Assembly: GCA_934129945.1 (NCBI GenBank)
Contig: CAKOXC010000001.1
Location: forward strand, 62,001 to 126,000
DNA: 64,000 nucleotides
Direction of reading: 5' to 3'
DNA from: an uncultured Bacilli bacterium
Lineage (GTDB): Bacteria > Bacillota_I > Bacilli_A > RF39 > UBA660
Numbering within the stretch: the stretch's first letter is position 1; every line of letters begins with the position of its first letter. Below the pieces are notes generated by a model that saw only the letters and a list, made by a program, of their open reading frames with translations, was not told the origin of the DNA and ran no database searches. Shown one piece after another: positions 26,497-35,516 of the stretch. The position numbers and the translations under genes were made by a program.

Positions 26497-28476
26497 CTAA
26501 GAAATATAATCGCCGATTAAAAACTCATTATTTTCTAAAGTTTCATCTGAAGTATTATCATTTAATTTTTCTACATTAATTACTTTTAATTTTTTTTCAG
26601 AATCATTTAAATCTGTTATATTTACTTCTAAATCATTGTCATCAACAACTGGTAATGAATCAATTGTGACTGTTTCTATTTCTTGTTTATCATCTTTTGT
26701 TTCTAAGCTTTCATTACCAGTAGATTTATTTGAATCATTAGCTTCATTAGAATTTAAAATACTTAACTGATTTAAATCATTCTCATTTAAATTATTGCTA
26801 AGAGAATCATTTACACTATCATTAATTAAATCATCTGCTGTAACTATTTCATCACTTTTGCTTTCTTCATTAATTATTTTATCATTAAAATCATCTGCAG
26901 AATAAATTTCGTTATTTAAATTTTCATTCAAATTATCTTCAATATTTTTATCTTCATTGTCTATAGAATTAATATTTTTTCCTAATAGCAATTCAATTTC
27001 TTTATATATTTCATTAGGAGATTTATCAAATGATTGTCTTTTCTTTATAGCTTTAATATTTTCATTCAATTCTTTTAAATAATTTTTATCATTTTCTATT
27101 GCAATAGTATCCTTTGATTTATTTGTAGAGCTTACTAATTTATTTAATTTTTTTATTTCTTTATTAATTTGTTCTACCCTTTGTTCCAAATTACTGATTT
27201 CAGTTTTTTCAAGATTAAAACTTGTAACAATCAATGAATTTCTGTCTTTTCTGTATGAAGACATTAGCTTTTGAATATTTTCTAATTCCTCTTCTTTTTT
27301 TATTAAAGAAGTTTGTAAAGAAACCTTTTTACTTGGAGATAATTCTTCATCATTAATTCCATTTTTAAATTCATCAATTTTCTTTTTTAATGTTTCTGCC
27401 TCATTTTCACAATAATTAATTCTTTTACATAAATCATCTAATTCTATATTATCTATATTTTTTATATTTTCTTTGATTTCATCAATAGATTTTATACAAT
27501 TTTCTTTGATTTCTTTAATATATGAAAGGCGATCTTTAATCAATGTAGTATCTACACTTTCATAATTTTTAGAATTAATCATTGACGCAAATTCGTCTCT
27601 TTTAGCTTTGGCATTTTCTAGTTCGATATTTAAATTTTCACTTGCATTTAAACCTTCTACATCCATATAAGGTTGTTTAAGTATTATATTCTTTAACTTT
27701 TCTATTTCTTTTAAAGTCCCAGTATAATCTTCATCAATTAAATATGCTTTAGCCTTATCAGAAATCATTAAAGGATTATCTTCAAGTTCTAATTTTTCTT
27801 TTTTTAAAGTTGAAATTTCTTTAGATAAATCACTTATTTTTTGATCGTCTTCTGCTTTTAAATCATTATTTATATAATTTCTTTTATTTAAAAGATTTGC
27901 TTTTACATCAATCAATTTTGAGCTTTCATCTTCAATTTTTCTTTCAAATTCACTTTTTGAAAAGCTTAATACCTCTAACTTGCCTTGAATTTTATCATAA
28001 CATTTCTTCTTAGAATTATATTGTTTTTTTGCTTTTTCTAGTTTTTCTTTTGTTTCTACTCTAAGGTTTTCAAAATCATTATTTTTCTTAGAAGACATCA
28101 TTTTAATTTTTTCTTCTAAAATTTCTAAAAAGTCTTCTTTTTCTTTTATTTCTCTTTCTAATTGCTCTAATTCTAAATTAAGTTCATTTTCTTTGATAAG
28201 TTCTTCACTTAATTGATTTTCTATATCAATCAAAGATTTTTTTAAATTCTTAATTTTTTTATTTAGAGAAATCTCTATATTTTTATCTACAATTTCAGCA
28301 CTTTCATCATAATATTTATCTTCATTTATAGAATTTTTTATTAATTTCAATTCATTTTCTTTCTTTGTTATCGTTTTTTCTAATTCACTAAACTGAATTT
28401 GCAACGTATTTATATCTGATTGACAATCACTCATTTGTATCAAAGTATCAATTTTAGCTAAAACATCATTTTGCAT
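26497..28476 (-). CDS. Long coiled-coil protein with acidic C-terminal tail
   Basis: Residues 1-480 of this 659-residue protein are a near-continuous coiled coil rich in Glu, Lys, Leu and Ile. They are followed by an acidic Asn/Asp/Ser-rich tail of about 170 residues. No signal peptide, membrane span or ATPase motif is present, so it is not an SMC protein. AGGGAG precedes the ATG and a good promoter lies at 28506-28534. It sits just beyond the terminator of the WXG100 operon. That position suggests a possible role in the secretion island, but this is only positional. Its partner downstream is the 81-residue protein. Confidence 0.65.
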   Translation of the reverse strand: MQNDVLAKIDTLIQMSDCQSDINTLQIQFSELEKTITKKENELKLIKNSINEDKYYDESAEIVDKNIEISLNKKIKNLKKSLIDIENQLSEELIKENELNLELEQLEREIKEKEDFLEILEEKIKMMSSKKNNDFENLRVETKEKLEKAKKQYNSKKKCYDKIQGKLEVLSFSKSEFERKIEDESSKLIDVKANLLNKRNYINNDLKAEDDQKISDLSKEISTLKKEKLELEDNPLMISDKAKAYLIDEDYTGTLKEIEKLKNIILKQPYMDVEGLNASENLNIELENAKAKRDEFASMINSKNYESVDTTLIKDRLSYIKEIKENCIKSIDEIKENIKNIDNIELDDLCKRINYCENEAETLKKKIDEFKNGINDEELSPSKKVSLQTSLIKKEEELENIQKLMSSYRKDRNSLIVTSFNLEKTEISNLEQRVEQINKEIKKLNKLVSSTNKSKDTIAIENDKNYLKELNENIKAIKKRQSFDKSPNEIYKEIELLLGKNINSIDNEDKNIEDNLNENLNNEIYSADDFNDKIINEESKSDEIVTADDLINDSVNDSLSNNLNENDLNQLSILNSNEANDSNKSTGNESLETKDDKQEIETVTIDSLPVVDDNDLEVNITDLNDSEKKLKVINVEKLNDNTSDETLENNEFLIGDYIS

Positions 28477-28505
28477 ACTTTCAACTCCCTTATTCTATCA
28501 TTTTT

Positions 28506-28534
28506 AATATATCATATTTATCACTAATTTTCAA
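28506..28534 (-). promoter_or_regulatory. Promoter of the coiled-coil gene
   Basis: TTGAAA (28529-28534), a 17-base spacer ending TGA, and TATATT (28506-28511) on the minus strand. Confidence 0.65.
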
Positions 28535-28603
28535 TTAATATTAATAAAATATATTTAAAGTCAAAATTTTAAAATTATTATTTTTAAAGTTTTATTTTGT
28601 TAC

Positions 28604-28632
28604 AAAAAAGGACAACTAAATTTTTAGTTGCC
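28604..28632 (-). terminator. Terminator of the WXG100 operon
   Basis: On the minus strand GGCAACTAAA pairs with TTTAGTTGTCC (one bulge) and is followed by TTTTTT, just after the last WXG100 gene. Confidence 0.75.
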
Positions 28633-28647
28633 TTCAGAAAATAAAAA

Positions 28648-29046
28648 TTATTTTTCTTCTACATAATCATAAACATCATCATCATTAAAATTACTATTTC
28701 CTGATGAAGGATTTTTTTCCTCTACATAATCATAATCATCATCGTCTGATTTGTAAGAGTCATTTGCAGCATTTTTAGTTGCAATATAATATTTATTAAA
28801 CACTTTTAATTTTTTATAGGCCGTATGATAATCAACTATATTATTATTTAAATTTTTAACTGATTTTGCATAAAAAGTTTCGGCATTTGCTCCTGTCCAA
28901 AGTTTATCTCCACCTTCACCTTCAGTCATCATTCTAGTAAGCAATGTTTTCAATTTTTTTAAAGAATCACTTAAACTTAATAAAGTTTTATTCATACTCT
29001 TAATATTTCTCTCAATTTCACTGTAGCTTTTAATTCCCTTGCCCAT
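28648..29046 (-). CDS. WXG100-family secreted protein, copy B
   Basis: The 132-residue protein has the WXG100 helical hairpin: a helix (SEIERNIKSMNKTLLSLSDSLKKLK), the turn motif LWTGANAETFY with WTG near residue 56, and a second helix. WXG100 (EsxA-like) proteins are small substrates of EssC-dependent type VII-like secretion. The acidic C-terminal tail contains a short duplication (DDYDYVEEK and DVYDYVEEK). It is a recent paralogue of copy A at 29401-29772: about 85 bases around the WXG turn (28857-28943 and 29579-29665) are nearly identical. It is the last gene before the operon terminator. Confidence 0.82.
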   Translation of the reverse strand: MGKGIKSYSEIERNIKSMNKTLLSLSDSLKKLKTLLTRMMTEGEGGDKLWTGANAETFYAKSVKNLNNNIVDYHTAYKKLKVFNKYYIATKNAANDSYKSDDDDYDYVEEKNPSSGNSNFNDDDVYDYVEEK

Positions 29047-29074
29047 TTATATTACCTCCTCTCATTTTAAATTT

Positions 29075-29392
29075 TTAAAAGAAATTATCCAAATCATTTA
29101 ATTCTGATTCTTCTAATTTTTTTTCTGTAACAGTATCATTACCAAAGTCATTATTTAAAATTTCATCTTCTTCATTGTCAAAACTATCTTCTTCATCCGG
29201 AATTAAATCTTCTTCATCTTCAGATAAGACAACATCATTTAATTCTAATGTAAGCACATCAATATTATTATCATTAAAATATTGAAATAAATCCACTAAA
29301 TCACTAGGAGTTGTTTCATTAATAATAAATTTACCATCTTGTCCTAAAAATCTTTTACATAATTTCTTTGTATTTTCATCTAGTTTTATCAT
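29075..29392 (-). CDS. Small acidic protein in the WXG100 operon
   Basis: The 105-residue product has an N-terminal part of about 55 residues and a strongly acidic Asp/Glu-rich C-terminal half. It has no signal peptide or membrane span. It lies between the two WXG100 paralogues, 8 bases after copy A and about 28 bases before copy B, which implies co-expression. A chaperone or partner role for the secreted proteins is plausible from position only. Confidence 0.6.
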   Translation of the reverse strand: MIKLDENTKKLCKRFLGQDGKFIINETTPSDLVDLFQYFNDNNIDVLTLELNDVVLSEDEEDLIPDEEDSFDNEEDEILNNDFGNDTVTEKKLEESELNDLDNFF

Positions 29393-29400
29393 ATTTTATT

Positions 29401-29772
29401 TTACCATTCCATATCAAAATTACTTTGCCAGCCATCGTCATCAGTACCAGTTTTTACTTCTACATCACCTTTATTTGAATCAGAATTACTAGCATTTTTA
29501 ACTTTATTGTAATAATTGTTAAAAATTACTAATCTTTTATAAGCAGCGTGGTAATCATTTAAATTATTATTTAAATTTTTAACTGATTTTTCATAAAAGG
29601 TTTCGGCATTTGCTCCTGTCCAAAGCTTATCCCCACCTTCACCTTCAGTCATCATTCTAGTAAGCATTGTTTTTAATTTTTTTAATGACTCACTTAAACT
29701 CATTAAAGTTTTATTCATATTTTTTATGCTATTTTCTATTTCAGAATAGCTTTTAATTCCTTTTTTTGACAT
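29401..29772 (-). CDS. WXG100-family secreted protein, copy A
   Basis: The 123-residue protein has two amphipathic helices separated by the LWTGANAETFY turn (WTG near residue 57). This identifies a WXG100 substrate of the EssC-type system. The first 90 residues are nearly the same as copy B, but the tails differ: this one ends in a GWQSNFDMEW segment, with two further Trp. It starts 19 bases after the four-cysteine protein gene, and the cluster shares one promoter. Confidence 0.84.
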   Translation of the reverse strand: MSKKGIKSYSEIENSIKNMNKTLMSLSESLKKLKTMLTRMMTEGEGGDKLWTGANAETFYEKSVKNLNNNLNDYHAAYKRLVIFNNYYNKVKNASNSDSNKGDVEVKTGTDDDGWQSNFDMEW

Positions 29773-29791
29773 TAGAAATTCCTTTCTTTTA

Positions 29792-30154
29792 CTATAACAA
29801 TTGTGCTAATTTCGCTTCTAATTCATTAATTTTTGACTCTAAACTTGAATATTTAAATAAATCATTCATTTCATTTTTTCTAGTTAAACAATATCCGCCT
29901 TGCTTTTTACATTGTCCTGCTATTTTTATTACACTATCTTTTAATTTGCTGCCGCAAACTCCAGATGCTGCAATATTATTAAATCCTTTTGCTAATTCTT
30001 TAAAATCAGAATTTAACTGATTATACACTTCTTCAATAGATTTTTTAATAGCTATTGCTCCATCTTCAACTGTACAACCATCAGGATTTTTGATTTTTGT
30101 ATAAGACATACCATTTAACTTTTTTGTCATGTCTGGTGCAGTTATCTTTGCCAT
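29792..30154 (-). CDS. Four-cysteine helical protein of the secretion locus (short form)
   Basis: The 120-residue protein begins ITAPDMTKK and continues KIKNPDGCTVEDG, then helices with SGVCGSKLKDSV, QCKKQGGYC and a C-terminal coil. It contains four Cys. It is clearly homologous to the C-terminal 120 residues of the 275-residue protein at 35517-36344, with all four Cys conserved. No WXG motif is visible, but the helical, signal-less form and the location suggest a substrate or partner (Lap-like) of the EssC system. It is the first gene after the promoter at 30180-30208. I cannot name a family. Confidence 0.68.
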   Translation of the reverse strand: MAKITAPDMTKKLNGMSYTKIKNPDGCTVEDGAIAIKKSIEEVYNQLNSDFKELAKGFNNIAASGVCGSKLKDSVIKIAGQCKKQGGYCLTRKNEMNDLFKYSSLESKINELEAKLAQLL

Positions 30155-30179
30155 ATTTTTCCTCCTTTATTATAATTTC

Positions 30180-30208
30180 ATGTTACTACATACTTGACTG
30201 TCTGTCAA
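30180..30208 (-). promoter_or_regulatory. Promoter of the WXG100 operon with palindromic -35 region
   Basis: On the minus strand TTGACA (30203-30208), a 17-base spacer and TAACAT (30180-30185). The -35 lies in a perfect inverted repeat TTGAC-N5-GTCAA (30194-30208), a candidate operator. Confidence 0.6.
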
Positions 30209-30242
30209 TTAAATTGATATATTTTTGTAAAATTGTTTACAT

Positions 30243-30509
30243 TCAATAATTTTTGGACAAAAGTACAAGCTTTGAACCATTTCTAATATCACTTTTATAT
30301 ACTAAAGTATTAAAATCATATACTTGTAAAGTTTCACTATTATACAAAACTGCTGTATTTGTTACAGGAAAATTTCCATCAGTGAGCTCCCACAAGGCAT
30401 TATTTAATAAACCAATAATCGTTCCAATTTTTTTGTTAATTGGCAAAAATATATGAAATTTTTTATCAATTTCTGGAACAGCCAACATTATATTCACTTT
30501 ATCATTCAT
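30243..30509 (-). CDS. YukD/EsaB-like ubiquitin-fold protein
   Basis: The 88-residue protein has the length and strand pattern of the YukD ubiquitin-like family (VNIMLAVPEIDKKFHIFLP, GTIIGLLNNAL, LVYKSDIRNGSKLVLLS). YukD/EsaB proteins are cytoplasmic accessory factors encoded beside essC. It follows essC by 10 bases, so the two are certainly in one transcription unit. The match is by context and fold pattern rather than a sharp motif. Confidence 0.78.
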   Translation of the reverse strand: MNDKVNIMLAVPEIDKKFHIFLPINKKIGTIIGLLNNALWELTDGNFPVTNTAVLYNSETLQVYDFNTLVYKSDIRNGSKLVLLSKNY

Positions 30510-30519
30510 ATATATTCTC

Positions 30520-33500
30520 CTAATTAAATTTTACATTATTAATATTTCCTTTATTAATAATTGTGATATTACTATTATTTAATCTTACACTACTATCATA
30601 TCTTTGTGTTTCAAAAACTGATTGCATATCAAAATCGCCACCAATCCAAATTCCAGTATCTCCTTTGAATAAATAATCTATATCTCCATCAGTAATAGAT
30701 GATATACTACTTTCTCTTTCATATAATATAAATTTGAAATTATTTACATTTGAGCCATTTAAAATTAATTCATCTAAATTTGTATTATTTTCAATATTTT
30801 CAGAATTTGCTATTAAATCCTTAATTTTTGAATATCCAATTATAATAATTAAAAACTGGTCTTTTTTAGGTGTTTCCTTTATTTTTTCTACATTTTTGTT
30901 AATAATCTTTACTATATCACTAAAGCAATTTTCATAAATTTTCAAATTTTCTCTTTCGTTAACTTTAATTTTTTCGGCATAAGCATTCAAGACAATTATT
31001 TTAGAATTATCTATATGCAAAAAGATATCAATAAGAAAATTTAAAAATCTTTTTAAAGCTGTCAAACATCTATTTCCACCAGACATTACACTTAAAGTGT
31101 TACTAAAATCATAATAATCTATTTGAGCAGTTTTAACATCAACACCAAGTGGTACTTTTGACAAATCAGTTATATATGGATAAATTTCATCTAGCACTAC
31201 TCTATCAGGAATAATCGGAGTATTTTTAGCATTTAGTTTCAAATACTCATTTAATTTTTTTATAGCAGTAGCTATTTTTTTATCATAGAAATCATAATTA
31301 TCAATCAATGCAGTTTGAAATTCATAAGTACCGCCTTTTTCAATTAATCCTCTTCCAGGAGAATTCTTAGGAATTAATCTAGTCTCAAAAAAATCCGAAT
31401 AATCTGATGAAGAATTTAATTGTAACGCTATCTTCTTAGGGAAGTAACTTTCTATCAAACTTACTGATCCTGACACCGAATCTAATGCAATGACTACTGA
31501 AATTCCAACTTTGCTACAATTTCTTACAAAAGGTATAAATTCATCGTCATAAAAATCGCTAAAATTTTCTCTAAATACATCAAAATCATTGATAATTAAT
31601 ATAATTTGTGGAAATATAGTGTTTCCAGTTTTTAAATCCCTTTCAAAACTTCCGCCATTTTTTGAATAATATTCAAACCTTTTATTTTTTTCAACTATCA
31701 ACATATAAAATAAGAAATATATTTTATCCTTATCTTCTGACGTTAAAACATCTCCTACTTGAGGTGCATTTTTAAATGCTTTAAGTTTTTCAGATCCTAA
31801 ATCGATTATATAAATATTAACATTTTCTGCACTATGATATATGATAATTGAATAAATCATAGTTGATAAAAACGTACTTTTTCCACCGCCACTAGAACCC
31901 CTAACGCATATGTTACCGGAATTATAAAATGGAATTGTAATAACCCCTTGTCTTTGATTAGCTGGATCATCATATTCGCCTACTATTGGATTGATTAATT
32001 GTTTTTTTACTTCCAAAGGATATTTTTTCATTAAATCATCTAAATAAATCTCTTTTGGAATACTATCAAGCCATAATGAACTAAACTTAAGATTTTCTTT
32101 TTTGGCCAAATCATATAAATATTTTACAATGTTGCTTAATTGGTCCCCTAAATCTTCTTGCTCAGATTTTTTTACTACTTCATTAACATTTTTTAATGTA
32201 CTTCCCAAATTATTTACAAATATAATATCATCATTAACTTTTTTCTGAACATTGTCAGTTGGAACATATTTTGCACCGGTCCATCCTGATTGTCCTAACT
32301 CATATATCTCATCGTTACCAACTTGTAAATAAAATCTTCCTGCTTCTTTAATGTATGCTGCATCCTTATTTTTCAACATCTCTTCACTATCATCAGGAGT
32401 TTGAACTTTTAAACATACTCTAAAACGCGTGTTAGACCAAATTTGTTGATCAACTACACCACTTGGCTTTTGTGTTGCAAGAATCAAGTGAACCCCTAAT
32501 GATCTACCAATACGAGCTGTAGAAACAAGTTCATCCATAAAATCAGGTTGTTGCTCTTTTAATTCGGCAAATTCATCAGATATTATAAATAAATGAGACA
32601 TAGGATTTTTTACCTTACCTTCACGGTATAAACGTTGATACTTATATATATCTAATGTACTCAAATCGAGTGCCTCTCTTGTCTCATTAAAAACACGCTG
32701 TCTTCTTTGAAGTTCACTTTTTATAGATACTAATGTCCTTCCCATTTCACTTTTATCTAAATTTGTTATTGTGCCAACTAAATGAGGAATTTTAATGCCT
32801 TTTTCTCTATTTTCAAAAGCCCCTGTTAATCCTCCACCTTTATAATCAATCAAAATAAATTGTACTTCATAAGGATGATAATTAATAGCCATTGATAAAA
32901 TAAATGTTATTATAAACTCTGATTTTCCACTTCCTGTAGAACCAGCTATAAGACCATGTGGTCCATGGAATTTTTCATGTAAATCAAGTTCTACTAATTT
33001 ATCATTTTCTTTTATTCCTATCACTGTTTTAAGACTATTAGTTGGATCATTATTTTTCCATCTTGATAAAATATTTAATTGATCCACTCTACCAACTTTA
33101 AACATTTCCAAAAAATTTAAACTTGATGGAATACTTGTCATATAATTTTTAGAAAATACAGGAATATTAGAAATTATTTTAGTATATTTGTCTATATCAA
33201 TGTTTTCGATAAAAGTTGGTTTAAATAATAAAGGATCTAATGTTGAATCATTTTTATAAATAATTTTCCCACCATTATCATTTATTTCAATTAATGAATT
33301 AAATCTACTTGGTAAGTCAATAATTGATTTTTCAAATATTAACAATGAAAAACATCTTTTATCTTCGTTATTAACAATTTTATTTATAAACGGCATTTCT
33401 CGAGCGCTTTTAAAATCATCAGTAATTATTAAATAATATTCATCACTTTTTTTAATATCAAAATTTTTATTTTGATCATATTTTTGTTCTAAAAGAAGTG

Positions 33501-35082
33501 ATAATTGTTGATACTCATCAGAATTTGTTGCAAAATAGCAATTATCTAAATTGTTATCCCAACTATGAGGTAAATATTTTATAAATTCCCATTTATACTC
33601 ATTATATTTATTTGTAATTGTAACTATTTTTAAATCTTTACCACTATGGTAATAAATTAATTGTAAGATAATTGATTTAATATAATCATCATTTTTTTCA
33701 AAATCAGTAATATTTAATATGACCGGAATTATTTTATTTTCTAAGCATGAGAACACAATCGGAACATTTTCTAAAAATCTTTTTTTATTAGCCAAATCTA
33801 ATGCTTTATTTTCAAGTTGATCCTCTTCAAGGGTAAATCCTTTTTGTGGAACATTTACTTGCAATTTTGGTTTAATATTTCCTATGCCTAAAGAAATAGA
33901 TAAAAAATCATCATCTATTAATTCTCTTTCCCATATAGAAACATCATGTTTTTTTATATTTTCATTTATTTCTTGGTAAGAAAGATTATTTTCTTTTATA
34001 ATTTGTGATTGTTTTTTTACTATGCTATCAATTTCTAATTCTTTTTCTTGTAAATATTCACCATATTTTTTTACTCTAAGTTTTTCTCTTTTATCTTCAA
34101 TCTTTTTCTGCCATTTTTCAGTAATTAAAGGAATAAAAAAACTAGCTATGAACATTGTACCACAAGATATTAATGTTATTATAAATGAAAAAAATTCTGT
34201 TGACCCTTTTAAAAAACTATTTATTGATTGTATTAAATATAACCCTGAAGTGAGACTCATAATAAAAGTTGAACCATAAGTAATAAATGTTGGCATTTTT
34301 TCGCTTTTTTGACTTCCAGGTGGATTTTCTATAGAAACTTCTTTTTCTTCAATAATTTGTTTCATTCTAGGTGTGTGTGTAAATAACTTATCATCAGTAT
34401 ACAGCTTAACATTTTTTTCAATGTCATTTACAGGTGTTATTGGAGTTTTAATACCATTATCTTTCTTTTCAATCAATTCTAATTTTTTTACCACAACGTT
34501 ATAATTAAATTTATTAATAAGCAAAAAATCTTTCATATAAATAATTCGAATGCCATCAACGAAAATTGTATCACCTACGCTCAATTTTCTATGATTAAAT
34601 ACATTATCATTTAAATATACAGAATTTTTATTTTCACAAGTCCTTTCAATCCAATAATCTAGTCCTTTTTTTTCTAATTTAAAAACTTCATTAAATAAAT
34701 TAGGACATTCTATTAGACAGTTATTAGAGCTCCCAACATTTATTAGATCATAATTATATATAGAATAAGATTGAAATTCACAGATATCATTCAATATAAA
34801 GATTTTAAAATATTCTGTCATATCGGCAAATTTTATCTCAAAAAAAGTATTTTCATTTAACTTTATAGATTGAATATCAGTATTGTTAGTTTTTATTTTT
34901 AACTTTTCATCTGCATTTATTATCCATGCATCTTCTAATTTTTTTAAAGTTAAAGTTTCGTTAAAAATATCTTTTTCTCCATTAAATTCAATGTTAAGCA
35001 TAAAAAAGTTTTCAGATACTTTTGGAATATCAAAAATATTTATTTTTTTATAATCACAAACATAAAGTTTCAACCCAATCAC
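30520..35082 (-). CDS. essC: EssC/YukB-type FtsK-SpoIIIE ATPase of a WXG100 secretion system
   Basis: EssC is the membrane motor of type VII-like secretion. Residues 1-200 are two FHA-like modules. Residues about 263-320 hold two membrane spans. The first FtsK/SpoIIIE domain has Walker A GSTGSGKSE near 715 and Walker B HLFIISDEF near 835. The second has GSSGGGKST near 1062 and IILIINDFD. The third C-terminal domain lacks a clear P-loop. Length (1520) is usual. The GTG at 35082 abuts AGGA; a TTG at 35073 is better spaced and may be the true start. A promoter lies at 35097-35125, and yukD follows. No essA, essB or esaA is visible. Confidence 0.93.
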   Translation of the reverse strand: MIGLKLYVCDYKKINIFDIPKVSENFFMLNIEFNGEKDIFNETLTLKKLEDAWIINADEKLKIKTNNTDIQSIKLNENTFFEIKFADMTEYFKIFILNDICEFQSYSIYNYDLINVGSSNNCLIECPNLFNEVFKLEKKGLDYWIERTCENKNSVYLNDNVFNHRKLSVGDTIFVDGIRIIYMKDFLLINKFNYNVVVKKLELIEKKDNGIKTPITPVNDIEKNVKLYTDDKLFTHTPRMKQIIEEKEVSIENPPGSQKSEKMPTFITYGSTFIMSLTSGLYLIQSINSFLKGSTEFFSFIITLISCGTMFIASFFIPLITEKWQKKIEDKREKLRVKKYGEYLQEKELEIDSIVKKQSQIIKENNLSYQEINENIKKHDVSIWERELIDDDFLSISLGIGNIKPKLQVNVPQKGFTLEEDQLENKALDLANKKRFLENVPIVFSCLENKIIPVILNITDFEKNDDYIKSIILQLIYYHSGKDLKIVTITNKYNEYKWEFIKYLPHSWDNNLDNCYFATNSDEYQQLSLLLEQKYDQNKNFDIKKSDEYYLIITDDFKSAREMPFINKIVNNEDKRCFSLLIFEKSIIDLPSRFNSLIEINDNGGKIIYKNDSTLDPLLFKPTFIENIDIDKYTKIISNIPVFSKNYMTSIPSSLNFLEMFKVGRVDQLNILSRWKNNDPTNSLKTVIGIKENDKLVELDLHEKFHGPHGLIAGSTGSGKSEFIITFILSMAINYHPYEVQFILIDYKGGGLTGAFENREKGIKIPHLVGTITNLDKSEMGRTLVSIKSELQRRQRVFNETREALDLSTLDIYKYQRLYREGKVKNPMSHLFIISDEFAELKEQQPDFMDELVSTARIGRSLGVHLILATQKPSGVVDQQIWSNTRFRVCLKVQTPDDSEEMLKNKDAAYIKEAGRFYLQVGNDEIYELGQSGWTGAKYVPTDNVQKKVNDDIIFVNNLGSTLKNVNEVVKKSEQEDLGDQLSNIVKYLYDLAKKENLKFSSLWLDSIPKEIYLDDLMKKYPLEVKKQLINPIVGEYDDPANQRQGVITIPFYNSGNICVRGSSGGGKSTFLSTMIYSIIIYHSAENVNIYIIDLGSEKLKAFKNAPQVGDVLTSEDKDKIYFLFYMLIVEKNKRFEYYSKNGGSFERDLKTGNTIFPQIILIINDFDVFRENFSDFYDDEFIPFVRNCSKVGISVVIALDSVSGSVSLIESYFPKKIALQLNSSSDYSDFFETRLIPKNSPGRGLIEKGGTYEFQTALIDNYDFYDKKIATAIKKLNEYLKLNAKNTPIIPDRVVLDEIYPYITDLSKVPLGVDVKTAQIDYYDFSNTLSVMSGGNRCLTALKRFLNFLIDIFLHIDNSKIIVLNAYAEKIKVNERENLKIYENCFSDIVKIINKNVEKIKETPKKDQFLIIIIGYSKIKDLIANSENIENNTNLDELILNGSNVNNFKFILYERESSISSITDGDIDYLFKGDTGIWIGGDFDMQSVFETQRYDSSVRLNNSNITIINKGNINNVKFN

Positions 35083-35096
35083 ATCCTATTATAGTA

Positions 35097-35125
35097 ATTA
35101 TATAATAAATAAATGAATAAAACAA
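35097..35125 (-). promoter_or_regulatory. Promoter of essC-yukD
   Basis: TTGTTT (35120-35125), a 17-base spacer and TATAAT (35097-35102) on the minus strand. The leader before essC would be very short. Confidence 0.65.
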
Positions 35126-35178
35126 GATTTGCTATTGAAAATGATTTTATATAAATTGTATTTTTTACGATTTAAAGC

Positions 35179-35209
35179 AAAAAAAAGAAACTAGTGATCA
35201 ACTGTTTCC
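35179..35209 (-). terminator. Intrinsic terminator of the RNA upstream of essC
   Basis: On the minus strand GAAAC-AGT pairs with ACT-GTTTC (one bulged base, loop TGATC) and is followed by eight U at 35179-35186. Confidence 0.7.
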
Positions 35210-35474
35210 AAAAAAAATTATTTTTTCTGAACTAGATAGAGTTTGCAACTCTCTAAATAACCCGAGTTTATTTGCTAAAAAGTCATGAGTCCACTCTCAT
35301 TATTCATTAAATATGCTGTTAAAAAGACGCGCCATGACGTTGATCAATCGTCGTTTAAGCATAAATAACTACTATGTAACAAATACTAAGCAAAATAAAA
35401 TAGAATCTTTATATGCTAAAATTTATGATACGCATAAACCTGTATTTATTACATACTTAAATATTCTTAAGTAC
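35179..35474 (-). ncRNA. Probable stand-alone structured RNA of about 295 nt upstream of essC
   Basis: The 433-base gap between essC and the 275-residue protein gene holds a full transcription unit without a credible coding frame. A perfect promoter (TTGACA, 17, TATAAT) lies at its 5' end and an intrinsic terminator at its 3' end, and essC has a separate promoter beyond that. Visible helices include TACTTAA/TTAAGTA (7 bp) near the 5' end, GACG/CGTC closed by TTGATCAA, AATGAG/CTCATT-like and AGAGTT/AACTCT. The local sequence is less AT-rich than its surroundings. It does not match tmRNA, RNase P, 6S, SRP RNA or a riboswitch I know. A terminator-gated leader for essC is the alternative. Confidence 0.6.
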
Positions 35475-35480
35475 ATGTTT

Positions 35481-35509
35481 ATTATATTATTTTTTTTATT
35501 ACGTGTCAA
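35481..35509 (-). promoter_or_regulatory. Perfect consensus promoter of the RNA upstream of essC
   Basis: TTGACA (35504-35509), a 17-base spacer and TATAAT (35481-35486) on the minus strand match the sigma-A consensus at all twelve positions. Confidence 0.85.
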
Positions 35510-35516
35510 TACTTTT

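Noticed and set aside
35179..35474. tmRNA, RNase P RNA, 6S RNA or a known riboswitch
   Set aside because: None of the diagnostic sequences of these classes could be found, so only a generic RNA call is made.
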